Position numbers and translations under genes: made by a program
Assembly (NCBI RefSeq): GCF_011304195.1
Contig: NZ_CP049887.1
Span: forward strand, 186,001 to 250,000
Origin: Vagococcus hydrophili
GTDB lineage: Bacteria > Bacillota > Bacilli > Lactobacillales > Vagococcaceae
DNA: 64,000 nucleotides
Direction: 5' to 3'
In this document: piece after piece, positions 33,674-43,127 of the stretch
Position numbering within the stretch: the first letter of the stretch is position 1
Layout of the letters: each line of letters starts with the position of its first letter
Notes under the pieces: generated by a model
Seen by the model: the letters and a program-made list of their open reading frames with translations, nothing else
Database searches by the model: none
Told to the model about the DNA's origin: nothing

Positions 33674-36235
33674 TTACAGCACCTCTAATTCTTCCAACAA
33701 ACTATTCAAACTACTTTCCATCTCTAATAATTGCTTGTCTAAATCTTCTAAGGTTTCATTGTAGCGCTCTTCTAATGAAAAAAGGATGTCAATTTCATCA
33801 TTTAGTGGTGTCACTAAGAGTTGTGTCATTTTTTCTTCCACACCATTAAACCATTTTGCCTTAATCAATTGGTCGATTTCTTCATCTGTTAAGGTTAAAA
33901 TACGCTGTTCGATGGTGTCATTTAGTTCTGTTTCAGCAGCTCTGATTTTCTTTGTGGTACTGGCTTTTTTTGTTAAGTGACTTTGGACTTGATGAAGTAA
34001 CTCATAACTATCTGAGCTTTTCACTTCTTCTTTAATTAAAGCTTTCACTTTAACTAATTGGAAGGCATCTTGTTTCTCATTTAACGCTTCTAACAGGCTC
34101 GCTTCTTCTTGAGAATCTTCTACCTTAGCTGCTTCAACAAGTTCTGCTAGACTACTTTCAATTTCTTGTAAGATACGGTTTAACTCTGTGATTTGGTTAT
34201 TTTCTTCTTGGTAAAGATACTCTTTAATTAATTCATTAGGGACCAAAACACCAGTCCAGCCGTCTTGCTCTTGGCGTTTATTCTTGCCACTTCCTCTTGA
34301 AACCATACGTGCTTCACGTTTTCGACCTAACTCATGAAATTTACTTGCTGCAATCAACTCCGTATCTTTTTGAAGATGATTGAACCAACAATCAGAGATA
34401 ATTTGGTAACCTAAATAAGCATCCACCTGTGGATAATCTGCTAGTAACTCTTTAATTTCTACCAACATTTTTTCCCTAACCGCTCTAATCTCATCAATAT
34501 CAGACAATTCTATCAAGCTGTTCCACCATTTACCTAAATAAGTTGTTACTTTTTGAGTTAAATCAGCTTGTTGTTCTAAAATCAAGGAACTGTTTTTAAT
34601 GCTATCTAAAACCTCTTCTTTTGTTCCTGTCACAGTAATATAACCAGGACGTAAAGGTTTAATGTATTGAGCTAAACTTTCCTTAGCCACTCGATTTAGA
34701 TTCATCAACTCCTCTAAATTGGCTTGAGGAACACCACCATGAAGATGAGCTTCCACATCTTGTGGGATCTCTGATTCCATCGTCTCCACATAACGTGGTA
34801 AGTTCAAGTTATATTCGTTCTCAATAATATCTTCTCGTGACGCCAAATAACTATAGCCTGAGATAGTTTCACGGCTCACGTAAGTATCTGTAATTTTTGC
34901 AATATCTTTCTCTTGGAGTTCGTTTTGTTTCCCTACTTTGATAAACTCTTTTGACGCATCAATTAATAAGACTGGGGCAGATAACGGGCGATTTTTCTTT
35001 AAAATAATGATGCAAACTGGGATCCCTGTATTGGTAAATAAATTACTCGGCAAACCAATCACCGTATCAATATAGTTTTTATTTAATAAACGCTCTCGAA
35101 TATCTCCCTCTGTTCCCCCACGGAAAAGCACCCCATGTGGTAAAACAATCGCCATCGTCCCTTCTGTTCCTAAATGGTACAACCCATGAAGTAAGAAAGC
35201 ATAATCCCCTTTTGAGTCAGGTGGTAAAACTCCAGCTGTTTCAAAACGAGGGTCACTCACTTTCAGTTCCTCACGATTCCAATTTTTCGCAGAGTAGGGT
35301 GGATTCATTACCACAGCATCAAATAAAATCCCTTGATTCGGTTTACTTGGATCTTCTGGCCAATCTTTTGATAAAGTATCTCCATTACGAATAGTCATCT
35401 TATCTGGTTTAACCCCGTGAAGTAGCAAGTTCATTCGTGTTAAATTATAAGTCGCTGTATTCTTCTCTTGTCCGTAATACTCTAAATCACGCTGATCAGA
35501 ACGACTCAAATGCTTTTTAACATTTAAAAGTAGAGAACCAGACCCCACCGTTGGGTCATAAATAGACGTAATATTCTTCGAACGAGAAACAATTTGTGCC
35601 ATGACTTCACTCACTTGTTTTGGTGTGTAGAACTCACCAGCCTTCGCACCAGATTCCATGGCAAACTTACCGATTAAATACTCATAGGAATCTCCCAAAA
35701 CATCACCTTTTTGAAGTGCCACCATGTTTAAATCAGCAAATAATAAAATCAAGGCTTTAATGTTGCGATTACGTTCATTTAAACTACTACCTAATGCCGT
35801 ATTACTCAAATCCAGCGTTGAACCAGAAAATAAGCCTTTAAAATCATCTGCCCCCTCTTGGACCGCAATAGTTCGCTCAAAATGATTCAAACTATCTGTC
35901 ACTTTACTGACTTCAAACTCACCCGAACTAATATCCAACAACCACTGTTGGTAAAGAAATTCAGGTAACACATAATAGCCCATATTGCTTTGTAAAAGGT
36001 TTGTCAAACCAGCTCCAGCCGTTTCATAATCCTTTTGGTAGTTAGCGATTAACGCTGCTTCCGTTTCTGCAGATGATCCACTAATACTCTTATAAGTAGC
36101 CAGTGTCTTGTCACTTAAAAACTTGTAAAACATCAAACCTAACATATAATCTTTATAACGACTCGCGTCCATTGAACCACGAAGTTCATTCGCTCCGTCC
36201 CATAGACGACGTTTAATTTCTTCAGTTGTAATCAT
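33674..36235 (-). CDS. hsdM: Type I restriction modification methylase (HsdM), long form
   Basis: N6-adenine methyltransferase subunit. N-terminal HsdM_N (MITTEEIKRRLWDGANELRGSMDASRYKDYML), then the SAM-binding Mtase with GEFYTP, IYDPTVGSGSLLL (motif I) and the catalytic MNPPYS (motif IV). At 853 residues it is about 300 longer than E. coli HsdM; the extension after about 500 is helical and coiled-coil-like to the end (LTDEEIDQLIKAKWFNG inside it). Start codon gap from hsdS is 2 bases; TATAAT about 40 bases above the ATG marks the operon promoter. Confidence 0.94.
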   Translation of the reverse strand: MITTEEIKRRLWDGANELRGSMDASRYKDYMLGLMFYKFLSDKTLATYKSISGSSAETEAALIANYQKDYETAGAGLTNLLQSNMGYYVLPEFLYQQWLLDISSGEFEVSKVTDSLNHFERTIAVQEGADDFKGLFSGSTLDLSNTALGSSLNERNRNIKALILLFADLNMVALQKGDVLGDSYEYLIGKFAMESGAKAGEFYTPKQVSEVMAQIVSRSKNITSIYDPTVGSGSLLLNVKKHLSRSDQRDLEYYGQEKNTATYNLTRMNLLLHGVKPDKMTIRNGDTLSKDWPEDPSKPNQGILFDAVVMNPPYSAKNWNREELKVSDPRFETAGVLPPDSKGDYAFLLHGLYHLGTEGTMAIVLPHGVLFRGGTEGDIRERLLNKNYIDTVIGLPSNLFTNTGIPVCIIILKKNRPLSAPVLLIDASKEFIKVGKQNELQEKDIAKITDTYVSRETISGYSYLASREDIIENEYNLNLPRYVETMESEIPQDVEAHLHGGVPQANLEELMNLNRVAKESLAQYIKPLRPGYITVTGTKEEVLDSIKNSSLILEQQADLTQKVTTYLGKWWNSLIELSDIDEIRAVREKMLVEIKELLADYPQVDAYLGYQIISDCWFNHLQKDTELIAASKFHELGRKREARMVSRGSGKNKRQEQDGWTGVLVPNELIKEYLYQEENNQITELNRILQEIESSLAELVEAAKVEDSQEEASLLEALNEKQDAFQLVKVKALIKEEVKSSDSYELLHQVQSHLTKKASTTKKIRAAETELNDTIEQRILTLTDEEIDQLIKAKWFNGVEEKMTQLLVTPLNDEIDILFSLEERYNETLEDLDKQLLEMESSLNSLLEELEVL

Positions 36236-36304
36236 TTATCTAGTACTCCCTTAAATGTGAATAGTATCTTTGATATTATAACATTTATTGGGGTTCGGGA
36301 TAAG

Positions 36305-36341
36305 AAAAAGAAGTCATCTTGTGTTACGATGACTTCTTTTT
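36305..36341. terminator. Intrinsic terminator of the DUF262 gene
   Basis: Perfect 14-bp stem (36305-36318 with 36328-36341) flanked by A and T. Confidence 0.85.
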
Positions 36342-36350
36342 CAGTTACTC

Positions 36351-38120
36351 TTATTTAGAAAAATTTTCTAAATTAAATACTTCAATAGCTACCTTTATCA
36401 ATCTTGCGGTTCTTTCATCAATTTCTTGGTTAGTCCAAGAATCTTTAATTAATAAACCATTTTCTTCTTCAACATTTAACCACAATTGATTCTCATAAAC
36501 TTTTTTCTTTTCTGAAAAACAATTATCTTGCATATCAGAATTATAAACAGTTAAAGTTAAGTTTCCTAGCTTGTGAGTATTACTTTCTTTAATTTCAAAT
36601 GCTTCTTCTCTCTTTTTTTCACTAATCTCATTTGTACTAATGTTTAATAATTCTTCAATCCAACAATCTTTTATATTATCTCCTTGTGGTAATATATGTT
36701 CTATTGTCCAATACCATTGATTATTATCAGTTTTTTTATCTAATTCAATGTATTCTTTAGTTTTTCTAACCTGTTTATTTTTTTCAATATCAATTAAAAT
36801 CCGACGCGTTGTAGCAGAGCTTATTGTATAAACATCCTTATTTAATTCTTCTTTAAATTGAGTATCTGTAGCCGCTTTAGAAAACATTTCTTCTGTCAAT
36901 ATTTTTCTAATTGATTCTTCATTTTTACTGTCTATATCAGAAATTTTTTTAATACAATTTTCAGTATATAAACGAACTGTTTTTGCTTGTGGTTGATTAG
37001 TTATATTCCGGCGGACAAAAAATTTAATGAACGATTCAAAAACATCTATTATAAACTCATCCGGTATATCTGGAATATCTAAAATACTTAATAATAATGG
37101 ATATACTTGTGTAGCATCTAATGCATATAAATTCTTGGCTAGTTGAGAAACTTGAGAATTTTTAGAATCTAATGTCCCTGAAATTTCTGCGTAAATTTTT
37201 GCCTTCTTATACATTACTTCTCTAATATCATCTATATTTTCAAACAGTACCTTATAATTCTGAATAGCTTTTTTCTTAGTTATCATGGAAAAATTAATCT
37301 CTTTTTCTGATAATTTAGACCTATAATTATAAATAATAGATGAATATAACGCTAAAATAAATCTTGTCTGAATATTAATATCTTCACCTAAAATTTTTAA
37401 AAGGTCAGTCCATTCTTCAATAGCTTGACTCTCATCGATTCCTTTAAAATAATCAATTTTTAAAATATCAATAATCGACAAAGGCATCCCTCTATTATTT
37501 AAAGCTTCAAACAATACATAAGCATCTGAAGTATTATCTGGAATCATTTGTACATAGTTACATGAATTCAGCTTATGATAAAATTCTTCAACTTCTTCAA
37601 TTGTTTTAAAAATTTCAAGTTTATTTTGAAAAGATTTCCAAATTCTTGCAATTTTTCTATTGCCCCAATTTTTAGGAGTATCTTTATTAAAATCATGTAC
37701 ACCACTTTTTTTTACCACTTCTATATAGTCAGCAGCATCTTTTTTTAGTAGATTAACTCTAGGTACATACTCTTTATCTATTCTTTTAACTATTTTTCTC
37801 TTAATATCACCTAATACTTCAGAATCCTTATCTAGCTGATTAACTTTACAAAAAATAGCATTTAATAATAATGATATTGTAGTAATTCTTTGTTGTCCAT
37901 CTATAACATTATACGGATCACCAATAGTATTTTCTGTATCCTTTACCAATAAAACTGATCCAATGAAATAACCTTCGTCATTTTCAAAAATATCATCAAA
38001 TAACTGCTCACTTTCAAAAGGACGCCAACTATACTCTCTTTGGAATACTGGAACTGTGTAAATTCTATTATCTTCAATATTAAATAAAGATTTTAATTCT
38101 GTAAAAACATCGTTAGCCAT
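36351..38120 (-). CDS. DUF262/DUF1524 protein, GmrSD-type restriction-like
   Basis: 589 residues. The N-terminal DUF262 (ParB-like) has VPVFQREYSW (about 23-32) and the signature DGQQR (74-78), which bind and hydrolyse nucleotide in GmrS; the C-terminal DUF1524 has EHILP and the NLTLTVYNSDMQD run, an HNH-type nuclease. Single-chain GmrSD proteins restrict phage DNA with modified (e.g. glucosylated hydroxymethyl) cytosine, a type IV activity. Very AT-rich compared with hsdM/hsdR, which suggests a separate origin. GGAGTG before the ATG; own terminator after it. Confidence 0.85.
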   Translation of the reverse strand: MANDVFTELKSLFNIEDNRIYTVPVFQREYSWRPFESEQLFDDIFENDEGYFIGSVLLVKDTENTIGDPYNVIDGQQRITTISLLLNAIFCKVNQLDKDSEVLGDIKRKIVKRIDKEYVPRVNLLKKDAADYIEVVKKSGVHDFNKDTPKNWGNRKIARIWKSFQNKLEIFKTIEEVEEFYHKLNSCNYVQMIPDNTSDAYVLFEALNNRGMPLSIIDILKIDYFKGIDESQAIEEWTDLLKILGEDINIQTRFILALYSSIIYNYRSKLSEKEINFSMITKKKAIQNYKVLFENIDDIREVMYKKAKIYAEISGTLDSKNSQVSQLAKNLYALDATQVYPLLLSILDIPDIPDEFIIDVFESFIKFFVRRNITNQPQAKTVRLYTENCIKKISDIDSKNEESIRKILTEEMFSKAATDTQFKEELNKDVYTISSATTRRILIDIEKNKQVRKTKEYIELDKKTDNNQWYWTIEHILPQGDNIKDCWIEELLNISTNEISEKKREEAFEIKESNTHKLGNLTLTVYNSDMQDNCFSEKKKVYENQLWLNVEEENGLLIKDSWTNQEIDERTARLIKVAIEVFNLENFSK

Positions 38121-38186
38121 AATTTCACTCCTAAATTATTTTTATATTTATTATATCGGTAATTAATTAAAGAGGCTTTACTATTT

Positions 38187-39482
38187 TTATTCAAATTCAT
38201 TCATGATACTTTGACTTATCTTGTCTCTTTTAAAGTAAGACTCTATTTTTAAAATTTTTTTTGTTTTTTCTTTAAATGTAGAATAATTTTTATTCATTAA
38301 TATGAATATTTCATCACTTGTATCAGATAGCGTAGACAGTAATGTCAAATACTTCCTCATACAATCAAATCTATTGTAATTTAACCCTAATTTACATAAT
38401 GTATATAAAATATAACTTTTCAGATCAGATTCAAACTCATCTTGCTCATACCAACTTTTTATTATCACGCTAATACGATCAACTTCATCATAACTACAGA
38501 AGAATTCAGATGAATTTACATAATCTAAGTATTTTCCAATATTATATTTTAATGAGTCAATATCTTCTATAGCCCAATCTTTAAACCTACATTTATCAAA
38601 CTTCATCATTGCACCATAAAATTTTATATTATCTTCATCAGGAATCGAATAGATCTTACCAATAATATCCGTCATACGATGCTCATCATATTCATAATTA
38701 TTATATTCTATTCTCAACATAAGATCATCTTCTTTAATTGTCAAATACTCATTAACAGCAAGCTGATATCTTACTTTAAACATATCTAATGTAGAAATTC
38801 TATTTTTTAAATCTATTTCTGTAGATTCTTCTATTAATTCTTTTAACATTTCATTTATTTCTACATCACCAAAAGTACATTCAGTATAATCGTCTCCTAA
38901 ATCTGAGTTTACTAAGAATTGTAGTATTCTTCCTAGACTATACAAATCAGCTTTTTCACAAACATTTTTTGCCTGAAGTCGAACCTCTGGCGCTGTAAAT
39001 AGTCCACTATCAAAACCTTGAAAACTCACCGTTAAATTACTACTATCATTTTTTACCATTGCAATACCAAAATCTGAAATAACAACATCTTTTTCAGAAT
39101 TTATCAATATATTTTCTGGCTTCAAATCTCTATGTACTACACCTTGTCGATGTGAATACTTCAATCCATCAATAATTTTTAGAAAAATTTTATTTGTCAA
39201 ATCATTAGGAATACCTGAAATTTTCTTTTCCTTTACATAATTGTTCAAGTTGTACCCATATCTTGGCATCGTATAGCTAAAATTTTCTCCAGTGATATCA
39301 TAATCAACAACTTTTATAATACTTGGATTATCAAATTGTCTTAATAAATTAATTTCTCTTCGAAATCTATCCTTATTTTCTTTATCCTGTATCTGATTAC
39401 TTGACTTTTTCAACTTTTTTTTAACCAAATTTTCTCCATCTATTGTAAACACCTCTGCAAAAGCTCCTTCACCAATTAACAT
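38187..39482 (-). CDS. Cytosolic eukaryote-like Ser/Thr protein kinase
   Basis: 431 residues. Kinase core: GEGAFAEVF (4-12), probable ATP lysine in VKKKL (20-24), Glu43 (alpha-C), HRDLKPEN (117-124), DFG (137-139) and APE (164-166) all present, so it should be active. It starts only three residues before the Gly-rich loop, so beta-1 is short, and there is no earlier in-frame start. There are no transmembrane helices or PASTA repeats, unlike the housekeeping PrkC/StkP. The C-terminal about 190 residues are helical and unfamiliar. Position between a DUF262 gene and other defence genes suggests a phage-response kinase such as Stk2, by analogy only. Confidence 0.85.
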   Translation of the reverse strand: MLIGEGAFAEVFTIDGENLVKKKLKKSSNQIQDKENKDRFRREINLLRQFDNPSIIKVVDYDITGENFSYTMPRYGYNLNNYVKEKKISGIPNDLTNKIFLKIIDGLKYSHRQGVVHRDLKPENILINSEKDVVISDFGIAMVKNDSSNLTVSFQGFDSGLFTAPEVRLQAKNVCEKADLYSLGRILQFLVNSDLGDDYTECTFGDVEINEMLKELIEESTEIDLKNRISTLDMFKVRYQLAVNEYLTIKEDDLMLRIEYNNYEYDEHRMTDIIGKIYSIPDEDNIKFYGAMMKFDKCRFKDWAIEDIDSLKYNIGKYLDYVNSSEFFCSYDEVDRISVIIKSWYEQDEFESDLKSYILYTLCKLGLNYNRFDCMRKYLTLLSTLSDTSDEIFILMNKNYSTFKEKTKKILKIESYFKRDKISQSIMNEFE

Positions 39483-39692
39483 ATAAACAGTTCCCCTTTT
39501 ATAAGTATTTTATATTATCGTATCACACTTTCAAACATTTTCAACAAATAATTTCTTTAATTGCTCGTTCACTCTGGAAAAAATACACAAATAACTAAAA
39601 ATGAACTTTTTTTCTGTAAGAGATAAAAATATATACATATCCTGTCGTTAATCAGTACCCATTAAATAACAGAAAACCCTTGTATATTGTTA

Positions 39693-39720
39693 TTGATATT
39701 GTTTCAAAAACTGTTATATT
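39693..39720 (+). promoter_or_regulatory. Sigma-A promoter of the 39755 gene
   Basis: TTGATA (39693-39698), 16-bp spacer, TATATT (39715-39720). Confidence 0.6.
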
Positions 39721-39754
39721 AATAATTTAAACTAATAAAAAGGGGATTACAACA

Positions 39755-40402
39755 TTGATTCAAAAAAACTGGAAATCTTATGTTTTAGGATTTTTAACTG
39801 GTATTGCTTTATCGGGTCTATTCATTATTTTTAAAAATAATGAAAAAGGGAACACTACAGATACATCAACTAAAGGAGCACAATCTACAGCCATAGAAAA
39901 TTCAAAAAAGGATAATAAAGTAACAAAAGAAAAAAGTAAGATTGGTACACTAACCAATCCAGTATTGCTGGGTGATTATCAGGAATTTTCAGATAAAGAA
40001 CTACTAGGTGATAGCACATTTGAAATTGGAACAAAAATTGAAGAATTCAAGCCTGCACAAGATTTACCAAATTTTGAACCTCGTTTCTATGGCAACGATA
40101 AATTAAAAGACAATAATACTTACTATGGAACTAAGATTAACATAAAAGTTTTAAAAGGTTCTGATCAAAATACACCATATTATTTTGATTCGGTCAATTC
40201 TATACATGTATTTGTTGACGGAGCTGAGTCTAGTGACAGGGTCATTGATATCAATCAAAATGATTATTCAGGAATTGATGGTAATATAACGATTGGTGCT
40301 GAAAAAACTGGTTGGTTCGGCTTCCAAGCTCCTACAAATGCTAAAGATATTATTCTTAAAGTCGGTTCTTATGGTGCTAATTTTTATATGAAATTGAAAT
40401 AA
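39755..40402 (+). CDS. Secreted or anchored protein, DUF4352-like fold, unknown
   Basis: 215 residues. It begins at TTG (AGGGG is 9 bases before; no better ATG in frame), with an N-terminal helix (8-26) and a positively charged start, then a Ser/Thr/Lys-rich linker and a beta-rich domain (about 65-215). The stretch GTLTNPVLLG, a G-W-F pattern before the last strands (KTGWFGFQAPTNAKDIILKVGSYG) looks like the DUF4352/telomere-binding-like immunoglobulin fold of Firmicute lipoproteins, a tentative match. It is divergent from the kinase and lies next to the group II intron. Confidence 0.6.
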   Translation: MIQKNWKSYVLGFLTGIALSGLFIIFKNNEKGNTTDTSTKGAQSTAIENSKKDNKVTKEKSKIGTLTNPVLLGDYQEFSDKELLGDSTFEIGTKIEEFKPAQDLPNFEPRFYGNDKLKDNNTYYGTKINIKVLKGSDQNTPYYFDSVNSIHVFVDGAESSDRVIDINQNDYSGIDGNITIGAEKTGWFGFQAPTNAKDIILKVGSYGANFYMKLK

Positions 40403-40406
40403 TTTA

Positions 40407-40431
40407 AAACATCACGCAATTTGAGATGTTT
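40407..40431 (+). terminator. Terminator after the 39755 gene
   Basis: Stem 40407-40413 with 40425-40431, then T7. Confidence 0.75.
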
Positions 40432-40446
40432 TTTTATTTATAAAAT

Positions 40447-42305
40447 ATCGAGTAGGAGAATAACCATGTTTGATTATTCGTCCTCTCACACCACCGTACG
40501 TACGGATCCGTATACGGCGGTTCAATTTTAAATTAACTATGTACTTTACTATAATGTTCTACACAAGAGATTAGTCCTAATTCGGCTACTCTCTTATTTG
40601 TCATCGTTGTAGTCATGACCCATGAATAAGCTATCCTCACTACGCCTTTACTTGTATGACTGTATTTATAAGCAGTATATTTATCCATACCTAGTTTTAT
40701 TAAATTCTTTCTTCTATTTTGAGCGGTTTTCCATTGTTTCCATAAACACATCCTCACTCGGAAACGTAGATGAGATTCTATCTTCGATAGATTTTTCTTC
40801 ATTTTTCCAATCTTAAAATAGTTAATCCAACCTAATATCACTTGATTCAATCGTTTAATTTTATCCTCGATACTGACACTCCAATTTTTACGTGTCAGCC
40901 TTTTTAATTTAAACTTAAAGCTTTCAACTGATGCTTGATGTGGTCTAGCTTGATAGCCATCCTTTCCTTTATAAAAAGAAAAACCTAAATACTTCAACTC
41001 TGAGTCTCCAGCTTTAATTATTTTGGATTTTGTGACGTTCACAATTAGTCCTAATTTCTCTTCGATAAATTTTGTTACTGAGCGCATGACTCTTCTCGCT
41101 GACATTTCACTTTTCACCATAATTAAACAGTCATCTGCATATCTGACAAAATGAAGCTGTCTTGCTTCAAGTTCTTTATCCAATTCATTTAACATAATAT
41201 TACTTAGTAGAGGAGATAAATTACCGCCCTGTGGTGTACCTATATCCGTTGGCTTAACTTGTCCGTTGACTTGTACACCACTAACTAAAAATTTTCTAAT
41301 CAGAGAAATGACATCACCATCTTTTATCACTCGTGAGATTAAATTCATTAATCTATCATGATTCACAGTATCAAAGAATCTCTCCAAATCAATATCTACA
41401 ACCCATTCATAGCCTTCGTTAAAGTAATCCAACGATTGTTGGATGGCCATTTCAGCTTGTTTGTTAGGCCTAAATCCATAGCTATATGGACTGAACTCCT
41501 TATCAAACTTGGGGGAAATCACTTGAGATATAGCTTGCTGTATCACACGATCTTTTACTGTTGGTATACCTAAAAGTCGGACACCACCAGTTGGCTTCGG
41601 TATTTCTACTCTTAAAACGGGGGATGGTTTATACTTTCTGTTTCTGATTTGGGTGACTATTTCTTTTCTATTAGACGTTATATAACTCGCCGTTTCTTCA
41701 ATAGTCATACCATCCACACCTTCGGCACCTTTATTTCGTCTGACTTGCTTAAATGCTTGATTCAGATTCTTTCTATCCACGATTTGTTCTAAAACTGTTT
41801 CTGTGTACATAGTTGTTATTTCCTTTCAATTCTGTAAAGTCGGTATCTACTTTAACACTTTTCGTCAGTAGTCTATTTCCTCTTCCAGTGATTAATTTTT
41901 GATAACATTAAAATTGTTCAGCCCTTCGCTCTAGTTAACTTTCACTAACCGTCTTCACTACTACGGCTTCTGCTGACTTCTCATATCTCAGGCTTATGTT
42001 GCCATAAGATTTTGGGATAAGATGATGAGACCTCCCCAGTTAAGGTGCGAACTCTTTCACTCCATCTATCTGCCACATATACTCCATACGATTATTTCAA
42101 TAGTTATCGGACTTTAACTTCTTTTGCAGTTTTATCCTCGTATGTAGCCTCCTATGTGATTTCTATTCGTCAGACCAGAGTTTTACCTAGAGCTTCCTTC
42201 AGATTCCACGTCACCATGGACACCCTTGCTTTCGGCTATACACTTACCACTATTAGGTCGTGTTAGGGACTTTCACCCGTTAGAGTTCGCCCATGCTGGG
42301 CGAAC
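40447..42305 (-). mobile_element. Group II intron (bacterial class C-like), about 1.86 kb
   Basis: Ribozyme plus reverse transcriptase. The 5' side (minus strand, from 42305) carries the typical domain I start (GTTCGCCCAGCATGGGCG, then GGGTGAAAGTCCC). The 3' side has a domain V-like segment with GTACGTACGGTGGTG and a domain VI ending CTCCTACTCGAT at 40447. The boundary GUUCG differs from the usual GUGCG by one base. It sits directly after the T tract of a terminator hairpin (42310-42338), the known preference of class C introns. The 5' part 41811-42305 holds no other gene. Confidence 0.85.
40533..41810 (-). CDS. ltrA: Group II intron reverse transcriptase/maturase
   Basis: 425 residues: reverse transcriptase palm with GTPQGGNLSPLLSNIMLNELD, catalytic RYADDCLIM, and the thumb/maturase (X) region to the end. 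No C-terminal HNH endonuclease, as in class C introns. Works on the RNA of the surrounding element for splicing and mobility. The frame is intact, so it is probably functional. Confidence 0.95.
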   Translation of the reverse strand: MYTETVLEQIVDRKNLNQAFKQVRRNKGAEGVDGMTIEETASYITSNRKEIVTQIRNRKYKPSPVLRVEIPKPTGGVRLLGIPTVKDRVIQQAISQVISPKFDKEFSPYSYGFRPNKQAEMAIQQSLDYFNEGYEWVVDIDLERFFDTVNHDRLMNLISRVIKDGDVISLIRKFLVSGVQVNGQVKPTDIGTPQGGNLSPLLSNIMLNELDKELEARQLHFVRYADDCLIMVKSEMSARRVMRSVTKFIEEKLGLIVNVTKSKIIKAGDSELKYLGFSFYKGKDGYQARPHQASVESFKFKLKRLTRKNWSVSIEDKIKRLNQVILGWINYFKIGKMKKNLSKIESHLRFRVRMCLWKQWKTAQNRRKNLIKLGMDKYTAYKYSHTSKGVVRIAYSWVMTTTMTNKRVAELGLISCVEHYSKVHS

Positions 42306-42361
42306 AAAAAACACCCTCTAGCTAAGCAAGAGAGTGTTATGTTACGTCCAAATAGTTTTAA
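42306..42361 (+). repeat. Terminator repeat B, right edge of defence island
   Basis: Partner of repeat C at 29303-29357. It contains the terminator hairpin (42310-42318 with 42330-42338) into which the group II intron inserted. It continues directly into the eno 3' remnant. Confidence 0.55.
42310..42338 (-). terminator. Terminator of the eno remnant, intron insertion site
   Basis: 9-bp stem with one wobble and a T6 tract on the minus strand, immediately followed by the intron 5' end. Confidence 0.8.
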
Positions 42362-42512
42362 TTCCTATTAGAATAAGTTTTATTTAAACTAAAATTATTT
42401 ATCATTTAAGTTGTAGAATGAAGCTAAACCTTTATATTCAGCTACTTCACCTTATTGGTCTTCAATACGTAATAATTGGTTGTATTTAGAAATACAGGTT
42501 GTACGGCTAAGT
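42343..42512 (-). pseudogene. Duplicate 3' end of eno, remnant
   Basis: Copies 43541-43700 (3' untranslated region and last about 35 codons of eno) at a fixed offset of 1198 bases with about ten mismatches in the first 150 bases, then similarity fades. It still reads [18 protein letters not shown] and a stop at 42395, but a TTA Leu codon of the intact gene is TAA here. It cannot encode enolase; the upstream gene body is absent. Confidence 0.9.
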
Positions 42513-42566
42513 AGGAAAAGTATTAAATAATAATTTTTCTACCATAGTTTATTTAAAGATATAAAA

Positions 42567-42598
42567 AAAGACAATCTCAAAATCATAGGATTGTCTTT
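42567..42598 (-). terminator. Terminator after the nucleotidyltransferase gene
   Basis: Perfect 10-bp stem (42567-42576 with 42589-42598), overlapping the stop codon, then T run. Confidence 0.8.
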
Positions 42599-43124
42599 AG
42601 TATTTAATGCCATAAGAATCGAAAACACATTTTAAGCTATTGAAATTCAAATCTGGATTTTTAGGATTTAATACAAATCCTTGATAATCAATCAACATCT
42701 CAGACAATAATTCTCGATCACAGTGTTCTAGAAGTTTCTCATCAACTAAATCATCTTCGTCCTTTTGTCTTGTTGTAAAAATCTTACTTATAGCAAGGTA
42801 CTCAATAGTTGGTATGGATACGGTTAAATTTGAATACTTTAATGTCTCATGAAATTCAATTTCTTCAATTGGAGGTATTTCAACAACTGTTACAGCTTCC
42901 ATCCCATTATTCTCCAAGAGTTCATTAAAGCTACTTGGTGTCTCGTTCACTAATTTGCCAACCATAAAATCCAAATCAATCGTTGGTCTAAATTCTTCTA
43001 ATAGATATTTAGCTGCGAATCCACCTATTAGAACTAGATCAGCTTTTGCATCTCTATCAACCAAGTCTTGATTTAGTATCTCTAATTGTAAGTTTAAAAA
43101 CTCTTTTGCCTTGTTATTATCCAT
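42597..43124 (-). CDS. DUF6036-type nucleotidyltransferase-like protein
   Basis: 175 residues of the Pol-beta/MNT-like superfamily: the GG loop LVLIGGFAAKYLL (about 31-42) is followed by the metal site TIDLDF (Asp50-x-Asp52), then a region like ISKIFTTRQKDEDDL, shared with AbiEii and related toxins. Members transfer a nucleotide to tRNA or a protein or act as toxins. The gene starts 3 bases after the upstream coiled-coil gene ends, so it is the second gene of a two-gene operon, the order of many nucleotidyltransferase-based toxin-antitoxin or defence pairs. Confidence 0.75.
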   Translation of the reverse strand: MDNNKAKEFLNLQLEILNQDLVDRDAKADLVLIGGFAAKYLLEEFRPTIDLDFMVGKLVNETPSSFNELLENNGMEAVTVVEIPPIEEIEFHETLKYSNLTVSIPTIEYLAISKIFTTRQKDEDDLVDEKLLEHCDRELLSEMLIDYQGFVLNPKNPDLNFNSLKCVFDSYGIKY

Positions 43125-43127
43125 AAA

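Noticed and set aside
42045-42266. Plus-strand open frame of 73 codons
   Set aside because: Lies inside the ribozyme part of the group II intron, on the opposite strand; structure-derived artefact.
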